DNA from: Azadirachta indica
Taxonomy: Eukaryota > Streptophyta > Magnoliopsida > Sapindales > Meliaceae
NCBI GenBank assembly: GCA_022749755.1
Contig: CM040444.1
Coordinates: 8,986,774 to 9,050,773 of the forward strand
Length of the DNA: 64,000 bases
Direction: 5' to 3'
In this document: piece after piece, positions 11,051 to 22,601 of the stretch
Position numbering within the stretch: position 1 is the first letter of the stretch
Layout: each line of letters opens with the position of its first letter
Translations under genes and position numbers: made by a program
Notes under the pieces: generated by a model
Seen by the model: only the letters and a program-made list of their open reading frames with translations
Database searches by the model: none
Told to the model about the DNA's origin: nothing

Positions 11051-12159
11051 AAGCTGGATTTGTCGTTTCATTTGTAACTTTTCTTATCTCTTTTTTTTCT
11101 ACTCATTGTATTTTGTTATTTTTGCTTAAGTCTTTTTTAGATTTTACTTGTGTTTCAATAACTACTATCTCAAGTAATGTTCTCTATACTGTACCTCTTT
11201 ACATTTAAACATTGGGAACAATGTTGCAATCTAATTAGGGGGAGTGCAGTCGACATAAGTAACCATTTTTTTTATATATACAACTAAAAAAAAAATTAAA
11301 TTCATAATTTGTAAAGATGGTGGAGTAAGGAGTAATTTTACTCCTGAGACACAGCTTAGTAGATATGCATTATCATTTGTTTTAATTTTTGAATTTCATA
11401 ACAAAAAATTTATCATTTACTTTCTTTTGAATTGATCAAATATACGAACTCTCACATCATTATCACATAATAAATTCTGCTCAGATACTCAATCAGTAAA
11501 GTATTTATAAATCATCTTTCACACACACACTTTGATACATGATTGTAGATGACATATTGAAATTTTACGATATTTGAGCTCTTTTATTTTGTCAAAGGTA
11601 GCAACTAAGGGTTCCAAAAAAAAAAAGTAGAAAAAAAAATAATAATAAGTAAAAATTCTAATCAAAACTTTTACTTAGTAATTAGGCTTCTTGCCTAATC
11701 AGCAGTGAATGTTCGCGTAAAATGGGAAAATTTTGGTATGAATAAGTTTATAGCCTTAACTCGAGTAATCAAGCCCGTAGGGGTGTTTTAACACCTAATA
11801 CCCTAAGGCCAACTGGTCTAGGAGTTATTGGCCCAAAACTTGCTATATGGGTTAGGTTATGCACAAAAAAAAATAGAGATAAAAATAATTTTTACCCAAA
11901 AAAGTTTACCTTGACAAAATTTAGAACCAATGTTGCTTGATTCTAATTAAATCCCATAACATGTATTAGTTACAAAAGCACAAAAAGAAAGTTTATCAAT
12001 AATTTGACTGTTGAGTATTTGGCACATATATAGTAAATTTTTAAGTGAGTTTGTTTATTTTGAGAAGATGAAAAGGAAAAGAGTGATTTTTACTTTAAAT
12101 GTAAATTTTATAAATCAACTCTAAATGGTATTGCTTATATTGCTAGGGACTAATGATAA
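11051..12159 (+). other. 3' untranslated region of Athila-like element
   Basis: There is no open frame of note. It contains a GGGGGAGTG purine block near 11236 shortly after an ACATTGGGAACAATGT-like sequence, a combination seen downstream of the coding region in Athila-type elements. Short A and CA tracts occur near 11290 and 11520. Confidence 0.6.
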
Positions 12160-12174
12160 GCTGGTTGGGGGGTA
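12160..12174 (+). promoter_or_regulatory. Polypurine tract of Athila-like element
   Basis: GCTGGTTGGGGGGTA lies immediately before the 3' LTR and would prime plus-strand synthesis. Confidence 0.65.
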
Positions 12175-13568
12175 TGATGAATATTTAAAAGTGTAGGTTT
12201 ATCAAGAGAAATATTATGATTTACACTTAATAATGTCCTTCTATTCCCCAATAATGAAGCATATTTCTTCATATTGAATTGTAAAACATGAATTGAACTA
12301 AATAGTCGGTTTTGCACAGGTTTCGTATAATGAGCGTATTTTTCAATCCAAATAATCAATTAATACGATTCTTGGGTTGGACAAATATAAACTCATCATT
12401 TCACAACTTTGCAAGTCAAAAGTTGGATCAGTTCGAGCAATTAATGGGGCGAAATTGGGCTCCAACAGAACTCAAGCACTTCTTTGAACCAACCCAATAT
12501 GCTTCTGTATTTGGGCTGTATCTCTCTAAATATGTAACGAAAAATTATATTTTCAGGTGGTCTAAAAAGCTGAGAAGGGGATCTAAATTGTTTATGTTTT
12601 GTACTTTCTCAAATTTCAACTGATCGGTTACCAAAAAGAGCTATCATTCTAGAAGAGCGGTGGAGAAATGCGATTTCAACATCTCTGCTTATTTTCAACG
12701 CAACTCACGATCTAAAACAAAAATAAGGGTGAAATATGAACCATTAGAAAGATGAGTCATCCACCTACAACTTTGAAGAAGAATGCTTTATGAAATTCGG
12801 TAGTTTTCATGGTCAAAGATATGTTGGAAGTTGGTAGAGCGTAATTAATTAAAAATTAACTAAATTATGTTCACACATGTGAAATGTCTGTTGTTTTACC
12901 TATATAAAGGAAGATGTGTAAGTGAAGAAGGAGATCAGTTTTATTTTCATTTCTGTTTTCTTTTTCAAATTTTAACTTCAATTAAATGATATATTTTTAA
13001 TTTCGTAATTAGAGATAAGGGTAAACTTTTGATGATTTTATAGTTTTATTCTTTAATCCTTTGTTTTGTTCTTTATTACCAATCTTTTTATTGATTGAGT
13101 ACTATATTTTACAAGTGATTTTAAATTGTTAGAAATCTTGATTTATTGTTAACAAATAGTACATTGAATGTTTGAATGTTTTCTATATATCAAGAGTGAG
13201 ACAACTTATAGTTTTTCACCATCAACTAAAAGGTAAGTCTTTTGATTTCTTTGTGCTTAAATATTTTTTTTTTTCATCATCCAATTAAGATCACTTCTTT
13301 TGATTCTTAATTGTGTTTTTCTTTTAAAAAAAAAAGATCAAGAATAAGTTCTATACAAATCATTAAAATGGATCCCTAATGCCCTAATATATAATAATAT
13401 TGAATTTAAATTTGACAATAAGCAAATTCATTCTATTTCTTATAATATTTAGATCTTTAGACTTGTGAACTTAATATAACGTATTCCCTATGAACCGACA
13501 CTCGGACTTCCGAACTTTATTACTTGAGACAAGCTATACTTGAAAGTTACAACCTTTAAGTTGTAGCA
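12175..13568 (+). repeat. 3' LTR of Athila-like element
   Basis: It is 1394 bp, begins TGATGAAT, ends AGCA and is followed by the ATATG target duplication (13569-13573). Near 12312-12623 it holds an open frame of about 100 codons (contains NSSFHNFASQKLDQFEQL) that I cannot assign; the 5' LTR has the same frame with extra stops. Confidence 0.92.
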
Positions 13569-13573
13569 ATATG

Positions 13574-14224
13574 CAACTTGATACATGTTGACAAAGCCAA
13601 ATATTCTACCAGAGCTCAAACTTCAATCAAACACATTGCACTTCTTGCACGTACATTGCACAAAATTAGAACAACACCAACTGCGAAGTCAATTTGTACA
13701 CCAAAACATTAGCATATCATAACCATAAACTAAACAGTAACATAAAGCAATAATAACAAAGATCCTCTAATTTCCTTTGAATGAAATTACTTAAGAAAAT
13801 CAAAACACAAATGATCATCATAATTAACCTAAATAGTCTTACTTTTCAGGCTTTTTAAAAAAATCTAGTCTCTAAATGAATGGTGAAATGAACAGGGAGC
13901 TTTATATTGTATTGTGTGCATATATACAAGTGATAAAAAGAGTGGATGATAGATAATCATTCAAATATAGCATAAAAGAGTACTGTCAACTGAAAACAGA
14001 TCATAGATATTCCATTGAAGTGCACAATCCATTGAAGTCACAATAAAATATCAATTTATTTTCCTTTACAGCAAGAAAGGAAATTTTGCCAGCAAAGATT
14101 TTGGGAAAAAAATCCATAGTTTGCATTGGCAATTTTGTGTCTCTTAAATCCAAATCCAAATCCAATGACAACAAAAAGACACAGATCATAGATATTCCAT
14201 CAACATCCAAAAGTGAAACTTCTA

Positions 14225-14275
<51 letters not shown>

Positions 14276-14930
14276 CCGCCCACATATTGGATTAGATGCA
14301 TGTATCATCTCTTACACGTATGAGGTAAGTAACAGATCAGTACACAACATTAACTTACTGATAATAGATAAGGAAATAATTATAAGTAGCTAGGAGCTAG
14401 CAGCATGCACAAATTATTAATTGCTTGGCTTATATCCACAGAATTAATTAATTAATGCAAGAACCAAAGGCAAGGGTAAACAGCTCCAATCCATTAATTA
14501 ACTATAAATAAGAGAAGGGAAGTAGTAAATAAATGACTAAAAAAAAGGAAGCACTTGTAGAAGCTAGCTAGGCAGCTATTTTAAGTAGAGTGTGGTGTCA
14601 GTGTCAATGTGACAGAAAGGACTTTCAGCCTAAATTAAAAAAGAAGAAAAAAAATTTTAAACGCTTCTTGTTTTTATGTGTGTGTGTGTGTACTTGCATA
14701 TGTTGTTACGATAGTTACTAACCAAGGGTTACTTCTATTGACAATTTCAATTCTTATTGGCAACATGCTAATTAAAGACAAATTAAATTCCCAAAAATTT
14801 GGAGTTACTAGATTTTTAGAGCTTTGCTAAGTTCTTTAGAAATTTCTTAGCATTCAAATTAATGTCCTTGAATTGTATAATGTTTGTTAGGGGAAGATCT
14901 GATCCTTTTGGGTTGTGTTCTTGAACTTAA
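13574..14930. other. CACTA interior, no gene seen; TATG microsatellite inside
   Basis: AT-rich sequence between the retrotransposon and a copia fragment. Open frames around 14001-14295 come mainly from a simple repeat. The phrase ATCATAGATATTCCAT occurs twice (about 14001 and 14184), a short direct repeat. Confidence 0.5.
14223..14272. repeat. TATG/TA microsatellite
   Basis: A short TA run followed by about ten tandem TATG units. Confidence 0.95.
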
Positions 14931-15240
14931 AAACTGGCATAAGAGCCTTTAGCAATTAAGAATCCTGGTGGCCTCTTCCAAACTCACCACAGAGAAGTTC
15001 ACTAGGCAGAATTACTTCAATCTCTGGAAGTTGAAAACGAAAAGCATTCTTGTGGATAAGGGGCTCGAGGTTACACCGTAAGCATGAGCTAAAATGTCTA
15101 AACATCTCTCAGAAGTAGACAAGAAGGATATTCTAAGCAAAGCACATAAGTAGGCAAGAGGAAGCTTAAATGTTTTCATTACCAAAAAGAAAGGCATTTT
15201 ACAAGACATTGCTTTTAAAGAATTAATCAAAGAAGTGACA
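14931..15240 (+). pseudogene. Copia gag fragment with primer-site remnant
   Basis: TGGCATAAGAGCC at 14935-14947 resembles the initiator-tRNA-Met primer site (TGGTATCAGAGCC). From 14968 the frame gives ASSKLTTEKF then YFNLWKLKTKSILVDKGL, the N-terminal block of copia Gag. A deletion then brings in a zinc-knuckle-like CFHYQKERHFTRHC (15171-15212) missing the second Cys and the Gly of the usual CCHC motif. No pol follows. It is a deleted scrap of a copia element within the CACTA element. Confidence 0.65.
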
Positions 15241-16499
15241 GAGACAAACCAACAAACAAACAAGATGCACTTTTCATATATGACCCTTCTTCCATACATA
15301 TGCAATTAATTAAGATGTATGTACAACAAATAAAGAAAAAAAGAAAAAGAAAGAAAATCTAACACCAGTACAACAAACAAAAAGAAAAACCATTGTTTCA
15401 GCAATTTTCAATGCCAGAGCAAGCAAGCATTAAAACTCTCAAGTGCACTCCATTGTTTTAGCAAGACATCATCCAAGATATCAAAATTCATGTTATGACA
15501 TCATCCAATAACTACAATAACAGCTAGAATACCATTCAGAAATTGCAAAACCACTTTCAAATATACGTCCAAGTAATGCAAGTAGAGAAAAAAAACCTGA
15601 ATATCTACCTTCCCAAAATCTTTGTTCACCAAAGGTTCTAACTGAAACACAGCCACTAATAATTATCAAAATTAAGAACATACTAAGTTCTAAATCAGAA
15701 CAAGTCCACAAACACTTAACGGAGCAATCTAAATTAAAGGCAACTTATACAATTGGATTCATCGAAAGAAATCAAAATAATTAAACGAAATTTTCAAGAG
15801 AAATCAATTCACTAATCAAAATAATGAACAAGTCCACATACGTCACCAATCTCGCCATTGAAAATGGCATTAGAAATCTCAAAAATTGGAGAAAATTTTG
15901 AGAACTAGACCAAAATGTAGCATTTAAGCCCTTATTAGCTAGTATTCTCAGCGAAAAATCTTGAGAAATAAACATAAATAGACCTGTGGTAGAAATGGAA
16001 AGATGAAATTAGTGAAAAAATTCAATTTCAGTGCTACGAATTATGGTGTTGAACTGCAAATACCTTTTGAGATTTCTTCAATTAAGGATTAATTCCGAAG
16101 AGAATAGAATAATTAGTGTAAAGAGTGATATACAATAGTGATTACCTTATGCTACTCAAAATACGACAGATGGAAGGGACTACGGCAACCCAGGCAACGA
16201 CCAATGGAAGGGACGATGGCAACCTAGGCAGCGACGACAAGCTGTAAACACAGATCCCTTTTGCGAATAGACTTGCAAGAACATAAAATGAAATTGATTT
16301 TTTTTAAGGGGAATTTTCAACATTTTCGTCCCCAACATAATCTCACTAATAACATTGGATATAAATTTATATGTTTAAATATTTTAGTCCGTGTTATTCA
16401 GGGACTAATATATCATTTCTGAGAAAATTTATCTTAATCTATCATATATATATATATATATATAAAAGAGATTATATATTACTTTTAATAGATACTTAA
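15241..16499. other. CACTA interior, no gene recognised
   Basis: Scattered short frames are present on the minus strand (15493-15711, 15781-15975) but I recognise no domain. A near-duplicate GGAAGGGAC..GGCAACC..GGCA phrase occurs at about 16170 and 16206. A TA microsatellite sits at about 16444-16463. Confidence 0.45.
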
Positions 16500-16684
16500 A
16501 TATTTAATTGCTAACGAACTTTTTAATTGTTATTTGTGGCTGATTTTTAAAACAGTCGCAATTAAATGTGTTATTTGCAGCTGAATTATATTCTGCCGCA
16601 ATTTGGCTGCAAATAACTAGTATTTATGGCGGATTGAAAATCAGCCGCAAACATCAGCCACAAAAGATCATAATTCTTGTAGTG
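16500..16684. repeat. CACTA right subterminal and terminal repeat region
   Basis: Repeated motifs TTTGTGGCTGATTTT, CAGTCGCAA, CTGCCGCAA and CAGCCGCAAA, in both orientations, match those at 1785-2120. It ends CTTGTAGTG, the inverse of the left CACTAC terminus, and is followed by AAT (16685-16687). Confidence 0.78.
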
Positions 16685-16687
16685 AAT

Positions 16688-17560
16688 TGAATTTAAGAAA
16701 AATTTTTCCATCATTAATTAGTCTCTACTATTTGAGAAATTTTTTTTTGGACTAAATTTCTAAGGATTTGTGGTTGATCTATTTTCTAGTTTTCTGAAAT
16801 GCTAATTTCATCCTATTTGAGTAATTTTGGAGTAAAGGAATCTATTGGAGTATTTTCGTCTTTTGTTTGAATATTAAGAATAGATGTTTCTCCTTTATTG
16901 TCTTGTAATAAGGATCGAGGGTTAAATGAAGAAATAATTTGTTTAAAATAAATTCTATAAAGTAACATGTATCCTTGCCTATGCGGTTGAAATTTAATTT
17001 TTGGAATATGAATATTGAATACAAGAGTATCTAAAATAGTTGGATCATGTAGACCAACCTGAAAATTTTGTGCGCAATTGAAATAAATAGCTCAATTATA
17101 AAGATTTGATTTAACTATGTCTAAAAGAGAATCTTGAAATTTGAGTAATGTTTTATCTTTAAAGAGAACTGAAATTGGAGAATCTAAACCTTTTCTAACT
17201 AAAGGTTTGATTGCTATTTGAATAAATTCAAAATAAATATAATTAAAATCTCATTTCTTATATTTATTAAGTGCAGTTGAGTTCAGTAACCTAATTTCTT
17301 CAAATTCATTTTGTAAAGATAAAATTTCTTAATGTCCTTTGATAGAAAAAGTAGTCCTAAAATCAAATTTCCTATATCATAAATAATATTAGGTGGAATA
17401 GTGGATAACCGGTTTTTGGATAAATATTGACTAACATCACTAATTTTATTTATAATTTTTTTAGAGCTAATGGTTTTTGTGGGTTCTTTAGATTTAAAAC
17501 CAAATATTTTTCTAATTGAAGAAGTCATAATTAAAACTATTGCAAATAAATAATTCAAAA
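16688..17560 (-). pseudogene. Endogenous pararetrovirus remnant, movement-protein region (copy A)
   Basis: On the minus strand the product begins near 17529 (IRKIFGFKSKEP) and continues in several frames with blocks shared with copy B at 18.9-19.7 kb: ISDVSQYLSKNRL, IPPNIIYDI and, nearer the CACTA site, a PIDSFTPKLLK-like block. I recognise this as the 30K-superfamily movement-protein region of Caulimoviridae, which aids cell-to-cell spread. Many frameshifts and stops make it non-coding. It joins the 1-1784 remnant if the CACTA element is removed. Confidence 0.65.
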
Positions 17561-17830
17561 CACATAAATTCTAAATATAAAGAGAGTTAGGGGAACACCT
17601 TCGGGTTGAACGCTGAACTTACAACCTCACTTTCACGTAGGATCTTACGGCCACTCGCGACTTGGCTTGCCAAACCTATAAACAGCTTTACACTGCTCCC
17701 TCTCTATACCTAGGATGTTCTATATTTAAACTATTTATCTAACAATTGTTTTATTAAAACTTCAACAACCTCAAAATCATTTAACTCTAATACCAAAATA
17801 GCCTAGAAAATATAACAATTTGATAATAAT
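17561..17830 (-). promoter_or_regulatory. Pararetroviral leader with tRNA-Met-type primer site
   Basis: Upstream (minus strand) of the movement-protein start. At 17784-17794 the minus strand reads TGGTATTAGAG, close to the TGGTATCAGAG initiator-tRNA-Met site that caulimovirids use to prime reverse transcription. The 17580-17720 part is less AT-rich than its surroundings, as leaders with structured RNA often are. Confidence 0.5.
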
Positions 17831-18285
17831 TTGAAAATAATAAATTTGAAAAGTAAAATTAAAAATGAATTACACATAATTAGAAATTGCATGCACTTGA
17901 AGACAATGTTTAATTTTGAAAATATTAAAAGAGATTGTGTTGATAGCTAAAGAAAAGTATTATAAAAGGAGATTTGCACTCAAGTTTTTCTTCTAAAATT
18001 CTGTCTCCTCTTGTGAGAAAACAATTGTCTAATTTACAGATACATTTGCGTAATTTTGTCCATAATTGAGTACAACTATTGAATACAACAAAATTGACTA
18101 AATCCATCAAAAGTTACATTGTCTTGAATAATTGTCCTTGAAGATGCTTATTGTCGGTCACGTGGGAGATATGCCTTTACTTTGAATAATTATCCTTGAA
18201 GATGCTTGTTGTTGGTCATATGATAAATATGCCTTGTCTTGAATATTTGGATAATTGAGCAACTTTATGTGGTCTTGAATATTTT
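17831..18285 (-). promoter_or_regulatory. Candidate pararetroviral promoter with 58 bp tandem repeat
   Basis: Two tandem units of about 58 bp (18120-18177 and 18178-18236, core TCCTTGAAGATGCTTRTTG) lie upstream, in minus orientation, of a TTTTATAATAC TATA-like box at about 17955-17965 and the primer site. One unit has a CCACGTGACC G-box-like core on the minus strand. The layout enhancer repeats, TATA, leader, primer site is what an integrated caulimovirid promoter should look like. The function is inferred. Confidence 0.4.
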
Positions 18286-18860
18286 TTACAAATCAAAAGG
18301 GTCTTGTGAGAAGGGTCCACCACATAGGTTGTTGGTCGGTAGTTGAGTAGATCCTGTTGAAGATTTTTTAATGTTGTTTTCCTCTCTCTCTTCCATTTTC
18401 TTGATTAGTTCGTCAAACATTTTGGCATAATATTGTCTTTTATTCTTTTGAAGAGTATTAGAGTTGGTCTTGTCAGGAGGAGTAGAAGTCCTTTTTGGAG
18501 GCGAGGAAGAGACTTCTTTAACTGTCTTAACAATTCCATTTTCTGACTTTAACCATTGAGTAATTGCTAATGGAGTAATTTTGTTTAAAGTCATATTTGT
18601 CCCACCATTTAATTTTGAGTGAAAATTTTTGTTTATTTCCCAATTTTCATTAACTATTGTGTCAATAGTTTGAAAATCATAAAAAGTTAGAGATTATGGC
18701 TTATGTATTGGTTCGGCTACTAGAGTAGTATACTAAACAGAACTTTGAGTATCTAAATCCTCTTAGTAGTTTGGACTCTAGAAGTGTTAGGAATAGAAAA
18801 TGATGATCTAGCAGCTTGAAAATCTGAATGACTAGTTGATGGTCTAGGTTGTTTGAAAGA
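18286..18860 (-). pseudogene. Endogenous pararetrovirus remnant, post-movement linker (copy B)
   Basis: The minus-strand open frame 18594-18286 (begins MTLNKITPLAITQWLKSE) has a Ser/Pro/Lys-rich stretch and a KMFDELIKKMEEREEN helix that could be a short coiled coil. Upstream, 18860-18630 matches the copy A linker. It stops abruptly at the promoter-like block, so coat and polymerase parts are missing. This is also the uninterrupted reference for the CACTA insertion site (around 18855). Confidence 0.55.
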
Positions 18861-19690
18861 ACTGAATCTAAAAAAATTTTTCCCATCATTAGTCTCTACT
18901 ACTTGAGAAATTTCTTTTTGGCCTAAATTTCTAGGGACTTGTGGCTGATCTATTTTTCAGTTTTCTGGAATGCTAATTTCATCCCATTTGAGTAATTTTG
19001 GAGTAAAAAAATCTATTGGAGTATCTTCGTCTTCTATTTGAATATTAAGAATAGATGTTTCTCCCCTGTTGTCATGTAATAAGCATCGACGGTTAAATTG
19101 GGAAATAATTTGTTTAAAATAAATTCTATAAAGTAACATGTATCCTTGCCTATGTGGTTGAAATTTAATTTCTGGAATATGAATATTGAGTACAAGAATA
19201 TTTAAGATAGTTGGATCATGTAAACTAACTTAGAAATTTGGTGCGCAATTGAAATAAATAACTCAATTACAAAGATTTGATTTAACTACACCTAAAAGAG
19301 AATCTTGGAATTTGAGCAATGTTTTATCCTTAAGGAGAACTAAAATTGAAGAATTTAAACCTTTTCTAGCTAAAGATTTGGTTGCTATTTGAATAAGTGC
19401 AAAATGAATATAGTTAAAACTTTATTCCTTGTATTTATTGAGGGTTGTAGAGTTGAGTAACCTAATTTCTTCAAATTCATTTTGTAAAGATAAAATTTTC
19501 TCATGTTCTTTGATAGAAAAAGCAGTCCTAAAATCAAATTTTTCTATATCATAAATAATATTAGGTGGAATAGTAGGTAACCGGTTTTTGGATAAATATT
19601 GACTAACATCACTAATTTTACTCATAATTTCTCTAAAACTAATGGTTTTTGTGGGTTCTTTAAATTTAGAACCAAATATTTATGACAAAT
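18861..19690 (-). pseudogene. Endogenous pararetrovirus remnant, movement-protein region (copy B)
   Basis: This is the better preserved of the two copies. Minus-strand frames 19625-19422 (ISDVSQYLSKNRLPTIPPN) and 19139-18957 (LLYRIYFKQII ... TSILNIQIEDEDTPIDFF) belong to the same movement-protein-like region as copy A, linked through a stop-containing stretch (19421-19140) that still shows FALIQIA and LHDPTILN-like blocks. Stops and shifts remain, so no protein is expected. Copies A and B lie head-to-tail on the minus strand. Confidence 0.65.
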
Positions 19691-21451
19691 TTATATGGTA
19701 TATTTTTTAATTTTATTAAAATTATAAGTGAAAACTATATACTATTTTTCTTAGTCATGTATATAATTTTTAATATACTATATATGTTAAATATTTTAAA
19801 AGAAAAAAATTCATTTATATATTTTTTGAAATGTGAATTTGGAAGAACCGCAAGTATATAAAAATGTTAATTTGGACATTTTAGAATTTGGGAGAAAAAA
19901 TGAGTTTCGTATTCTAACCTTACTTCCATGACTCGTAATGTCTTCAGTATTCCTATATCTACATATGATCTGAATCGAATTTTAGCAATGGAGATTTTGC
20001 TTTGTACAAGAAATTGGTTGTTTGGAGAGATTGTTTTTCACAAGAAATTAGTTGTTTGGATAGAGTGGTAATTAAATTTTTTATATAAATGATTTAAATA
20101 TATTTTTTTAATAAGTTATGATAGTTCTAATTTGTCGACTTTGGTTGTTTGGAAAGAGTGGTAATTAAATTTTTTATATAAATAATTCGATTCATTTTTT
20201 TGCTTATAAATTATGATATTTATAATTTTTTTTTATTATTGTTACAGAAAGCATCATGCCCAATTGGGTGATCTTATTGGAAGAATATTAAACTTGAATA
20301 TCACTAGCACTCCATCATCAGAAAGTAGTACAATTATTCTTAGTTGGTACTTGAAAAAGTTGATATTTGAGTTTGTAGATAATTATGTTGCTTATGTTGT
20401 CATTTGTTATTTGAGAAATTAATATTTGAGTTTATATTTTCTAGATTTTGTTGTTGTTTATGTTGTTTGTTATTTGTATATTTGAATTTAATTTACAATG
20501 TTTAGTTTTTAGTTATTATTGTTTATGTTGTTTTTGTTATTTTGTAAGAATTGAATTAAATTTTTGTTGTTCAGTTTTTACTTGCGTTTATGTTGTTTTT
20601 GTTATTTTTTTTATTTTAAAGAATTAAAATTGAATTTATCATGTTACTTGTCGGTTGTTTATAGATGATAAAAAATATTATTTATTAATTTAAATGGATG
20701 GTGTATGAATAAAAATAATAAATCAATTTATTTCTATTATTTTTACTATAAGTTAATTATATTTTAAATAAATTATATTTTAAATAAATAATCATATTTA
20801 AACGAATAAAAAAATAATCATATTTAAATAAATTAATCGTATTTAAATTTAAAAAAATTAATATAAATATTAAATAAATTATATTTATATTAAAATAAAA
20901 ATAAATAAATTATATTTGTATTTACTTAAATATGATTTAATATGATTCATTTATTTAAATTATTAATGCTTTAATGTAAACTATAATTTAAAATCACGGG
21001 TTCAACCTTTTTTTCTCTGTCGATAGCAATTTGTCGGCGGTCAGAAAGAACAAAAGCTACGGGGAACACGAGAGTCTGAGCAGGCCAGCAGTGTGAGAGA
21101 TGATCATCTTCATCCTCCACAGGATTAAGATGGAACCGACAATGCAAAGCGTAACATATCAAGATTAGATGTTTGTACGTAGTCTGCAATATTAGCCATA
21201 AATATTATGAAAATTTGAAAATAATTGACCTTTTCAAGGTTTTTGGCTTTTACCCGCAGCACATTTGAGCCTTTTCTATTTCAAAATTTATTTCAATTAA
21301 TTACTTAAGACTTTAATTATAGTACTTTTAAAATTAAATAAAATTATACTAGTTACGAGCACATATCAAATTAATTTTTTTGTTGAAATTTAAGAATATA
21401 TATCATAATTTCTTTTAAAAAATAGAATACCCCGATTTTTAAAACTATGTA

Positions 21452-21482
<31 letters not shown>

Positions 21483-21580
21483 TTGTCGTAATTTCCTAAA
21501 TTATGGATGTGAAAAAGCTGTTAGTATTCTTGATATAAACCGGGCTCCTTCTTTCACATGTCTCTACGCAATAATTTTGC
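19691..21580. other. AT-rich intergenic DNA, no gene recognised
   Basis: Very AT-rich, especially 20700-20960. Two copies of GAGTGGTAATTAAATTTTTT followed by ATATAAAT (about 20059 and 20155) form a short direct repeat. Small open frames at 20213-20422 (+) and 20971-21189 (-) show no domain; 21000-21190 is less AT-rich than its surroundings and could be an exon scrap. Confidence 0.5.
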
Positions 21581-22569
21581 AAGCATAACCAGGTGCTGAG
21601 AAACCCTTCTTCCTTCCACGGCTTCCTGGCTGCAACTCTTCCCTTTTCTGTCCCTCCATTGGCCTTTTTTCATTGTTTCTTCTTCATCAAATCAAATTCC
21701 CAAGGTAGTCCTTTTTTCTTTTATGCTTTTTTTTTTCTTTTTGTGTATATTTTTTGGTTAACCCACCTCATCTGGTAGAAATGCTTCTTGTAATTAATTT
21801 TCCTCGCTGTTGCACAATGTCTTGGCAACCAAACGAGTAGTTTTGCATTATTCTTTTAAAAATATTACGAAGATTAATTGAATGACGTTATGCACTCTGT
21901 TTTCTCAGCATTATGTTGTGTATATGGGAACTACTTCATCAAATATTAATGCCAAAAGAGAAGATGTTGAAGTTGCAGAGTTGGCTCATTTACAGTAATT
22001 ATCTTCATTATTCCAAGTTTATGCTATTACTTTTTCTTTTTTATCATCATCATCAAATAATTATTAATTTGGATTTTTAAGATCTCATTTTAATTAATTA
22101 ATTAATTAATTAATTAATGCCCATTATTTTTCATGGGTGATCTAATCAATTTTTGCAGCGACGAGATTGAAAGAATCTCTCTCTAATCCACCATTATAAA
22201 CATTCTTTCAATATTTGCTCTGCCATGCTCACTAACCAAGAAGCTTCTCTACTCTGGTAATATTTACTCTCTGGTATTATATCATGGATAGAAGAACATC
22301 AGATGCTATCAAAACGGTATCGGATTAACCAAAAAAAAAAACTTGAAATACGTATGTACGAATGTAAAATATTGAGGAAATCTAAAGCAATCTGATAAAT
22401 GGTATCAGTGTTCCCAGATCCAATTTTTGAACTCCAAACGACACGTTCTTGGAATTTCTTAGAAGCAGAAGCTGTAGAACAAGCAGAAGCCATTATTGGT
22501 CCAGTATCGTCCATAGATATCATAACCCATCAGGTGATATCATAAATGGCGTCATAGACTCCAAGTATT

Positions 22570-22601
<32 letters not shown>

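Larger units (their letters stand above)
2558..13568 (+). mobile_element. Athila-like Ty3/gypsy LTR retrotransposon with two accessory ORFs, 11.0 kb
   Basis: Two direct LTRs (2558-3949 and 12175-13568) both begin TGATGAAT and end in CA. They are flanked by perfect ATATG duplications (2553-2557 and 13569-13573). A primer-binding site TGGCGCCGTTGCCG starts 6 bases after the 5' LTR and a purine tract precedes the 3' LTR. Between them, in order on the plus strand, are gag, protease, reverse transcriptase, RNase H, integrase, a zinc-finger accessory ORF and a LOG-like ORF. All have stops or frameshifts. My hand count of the first ~215 LTR bases gives about 16 differences, so the insertion is not recent. 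Confidence 0.92.
1785..16684. mobile_element. CACTA-type (EnSpm-like) DNA transposon, 14.9 kb, with nested retrotransposon
   Basis: The left end reads CACTACAAAAAAATT and the right end, reverse-complemented, reads CACTACAAGAATT. The flanking trinucleotide is AAT on both sides (1782-1784 and 16685-16687), as expected for the 3 bp target duplications of CACTA elements. Both ends are rich in related subterminal motifs (TTTGCGGC, CAGCCGCAA, TTGCGACCGATATG). Removing 1785-16687 rejoins viral sequence that matches the uninterrupted paralogous copy at about 18855, so this is one insertion event. I see no transposase, so it is probably non-autonomous. About 11 kb of its length is a nested Athila-like retrotransposon; a copia gag fragment is also inside. 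Confidence 0.88.

Noticed and set aside
14001..14295. Overlapping open frames on both strands
   Set aside because: They span a TATG/TA microsatellite whose translation is a Tyr-Met/Val-Cys or Ile-His-Thr run; no domain is present.
15493..15975. Minus-strand ORFs inside the CACTA element as captured gene exons
   Set aside because: The translations show no family pattern I can support.
22299..22523. Minus-strand 74-codon ORF
   Set aside because: No recognised domain, and no splice or promoter context strong enough to call a gene.
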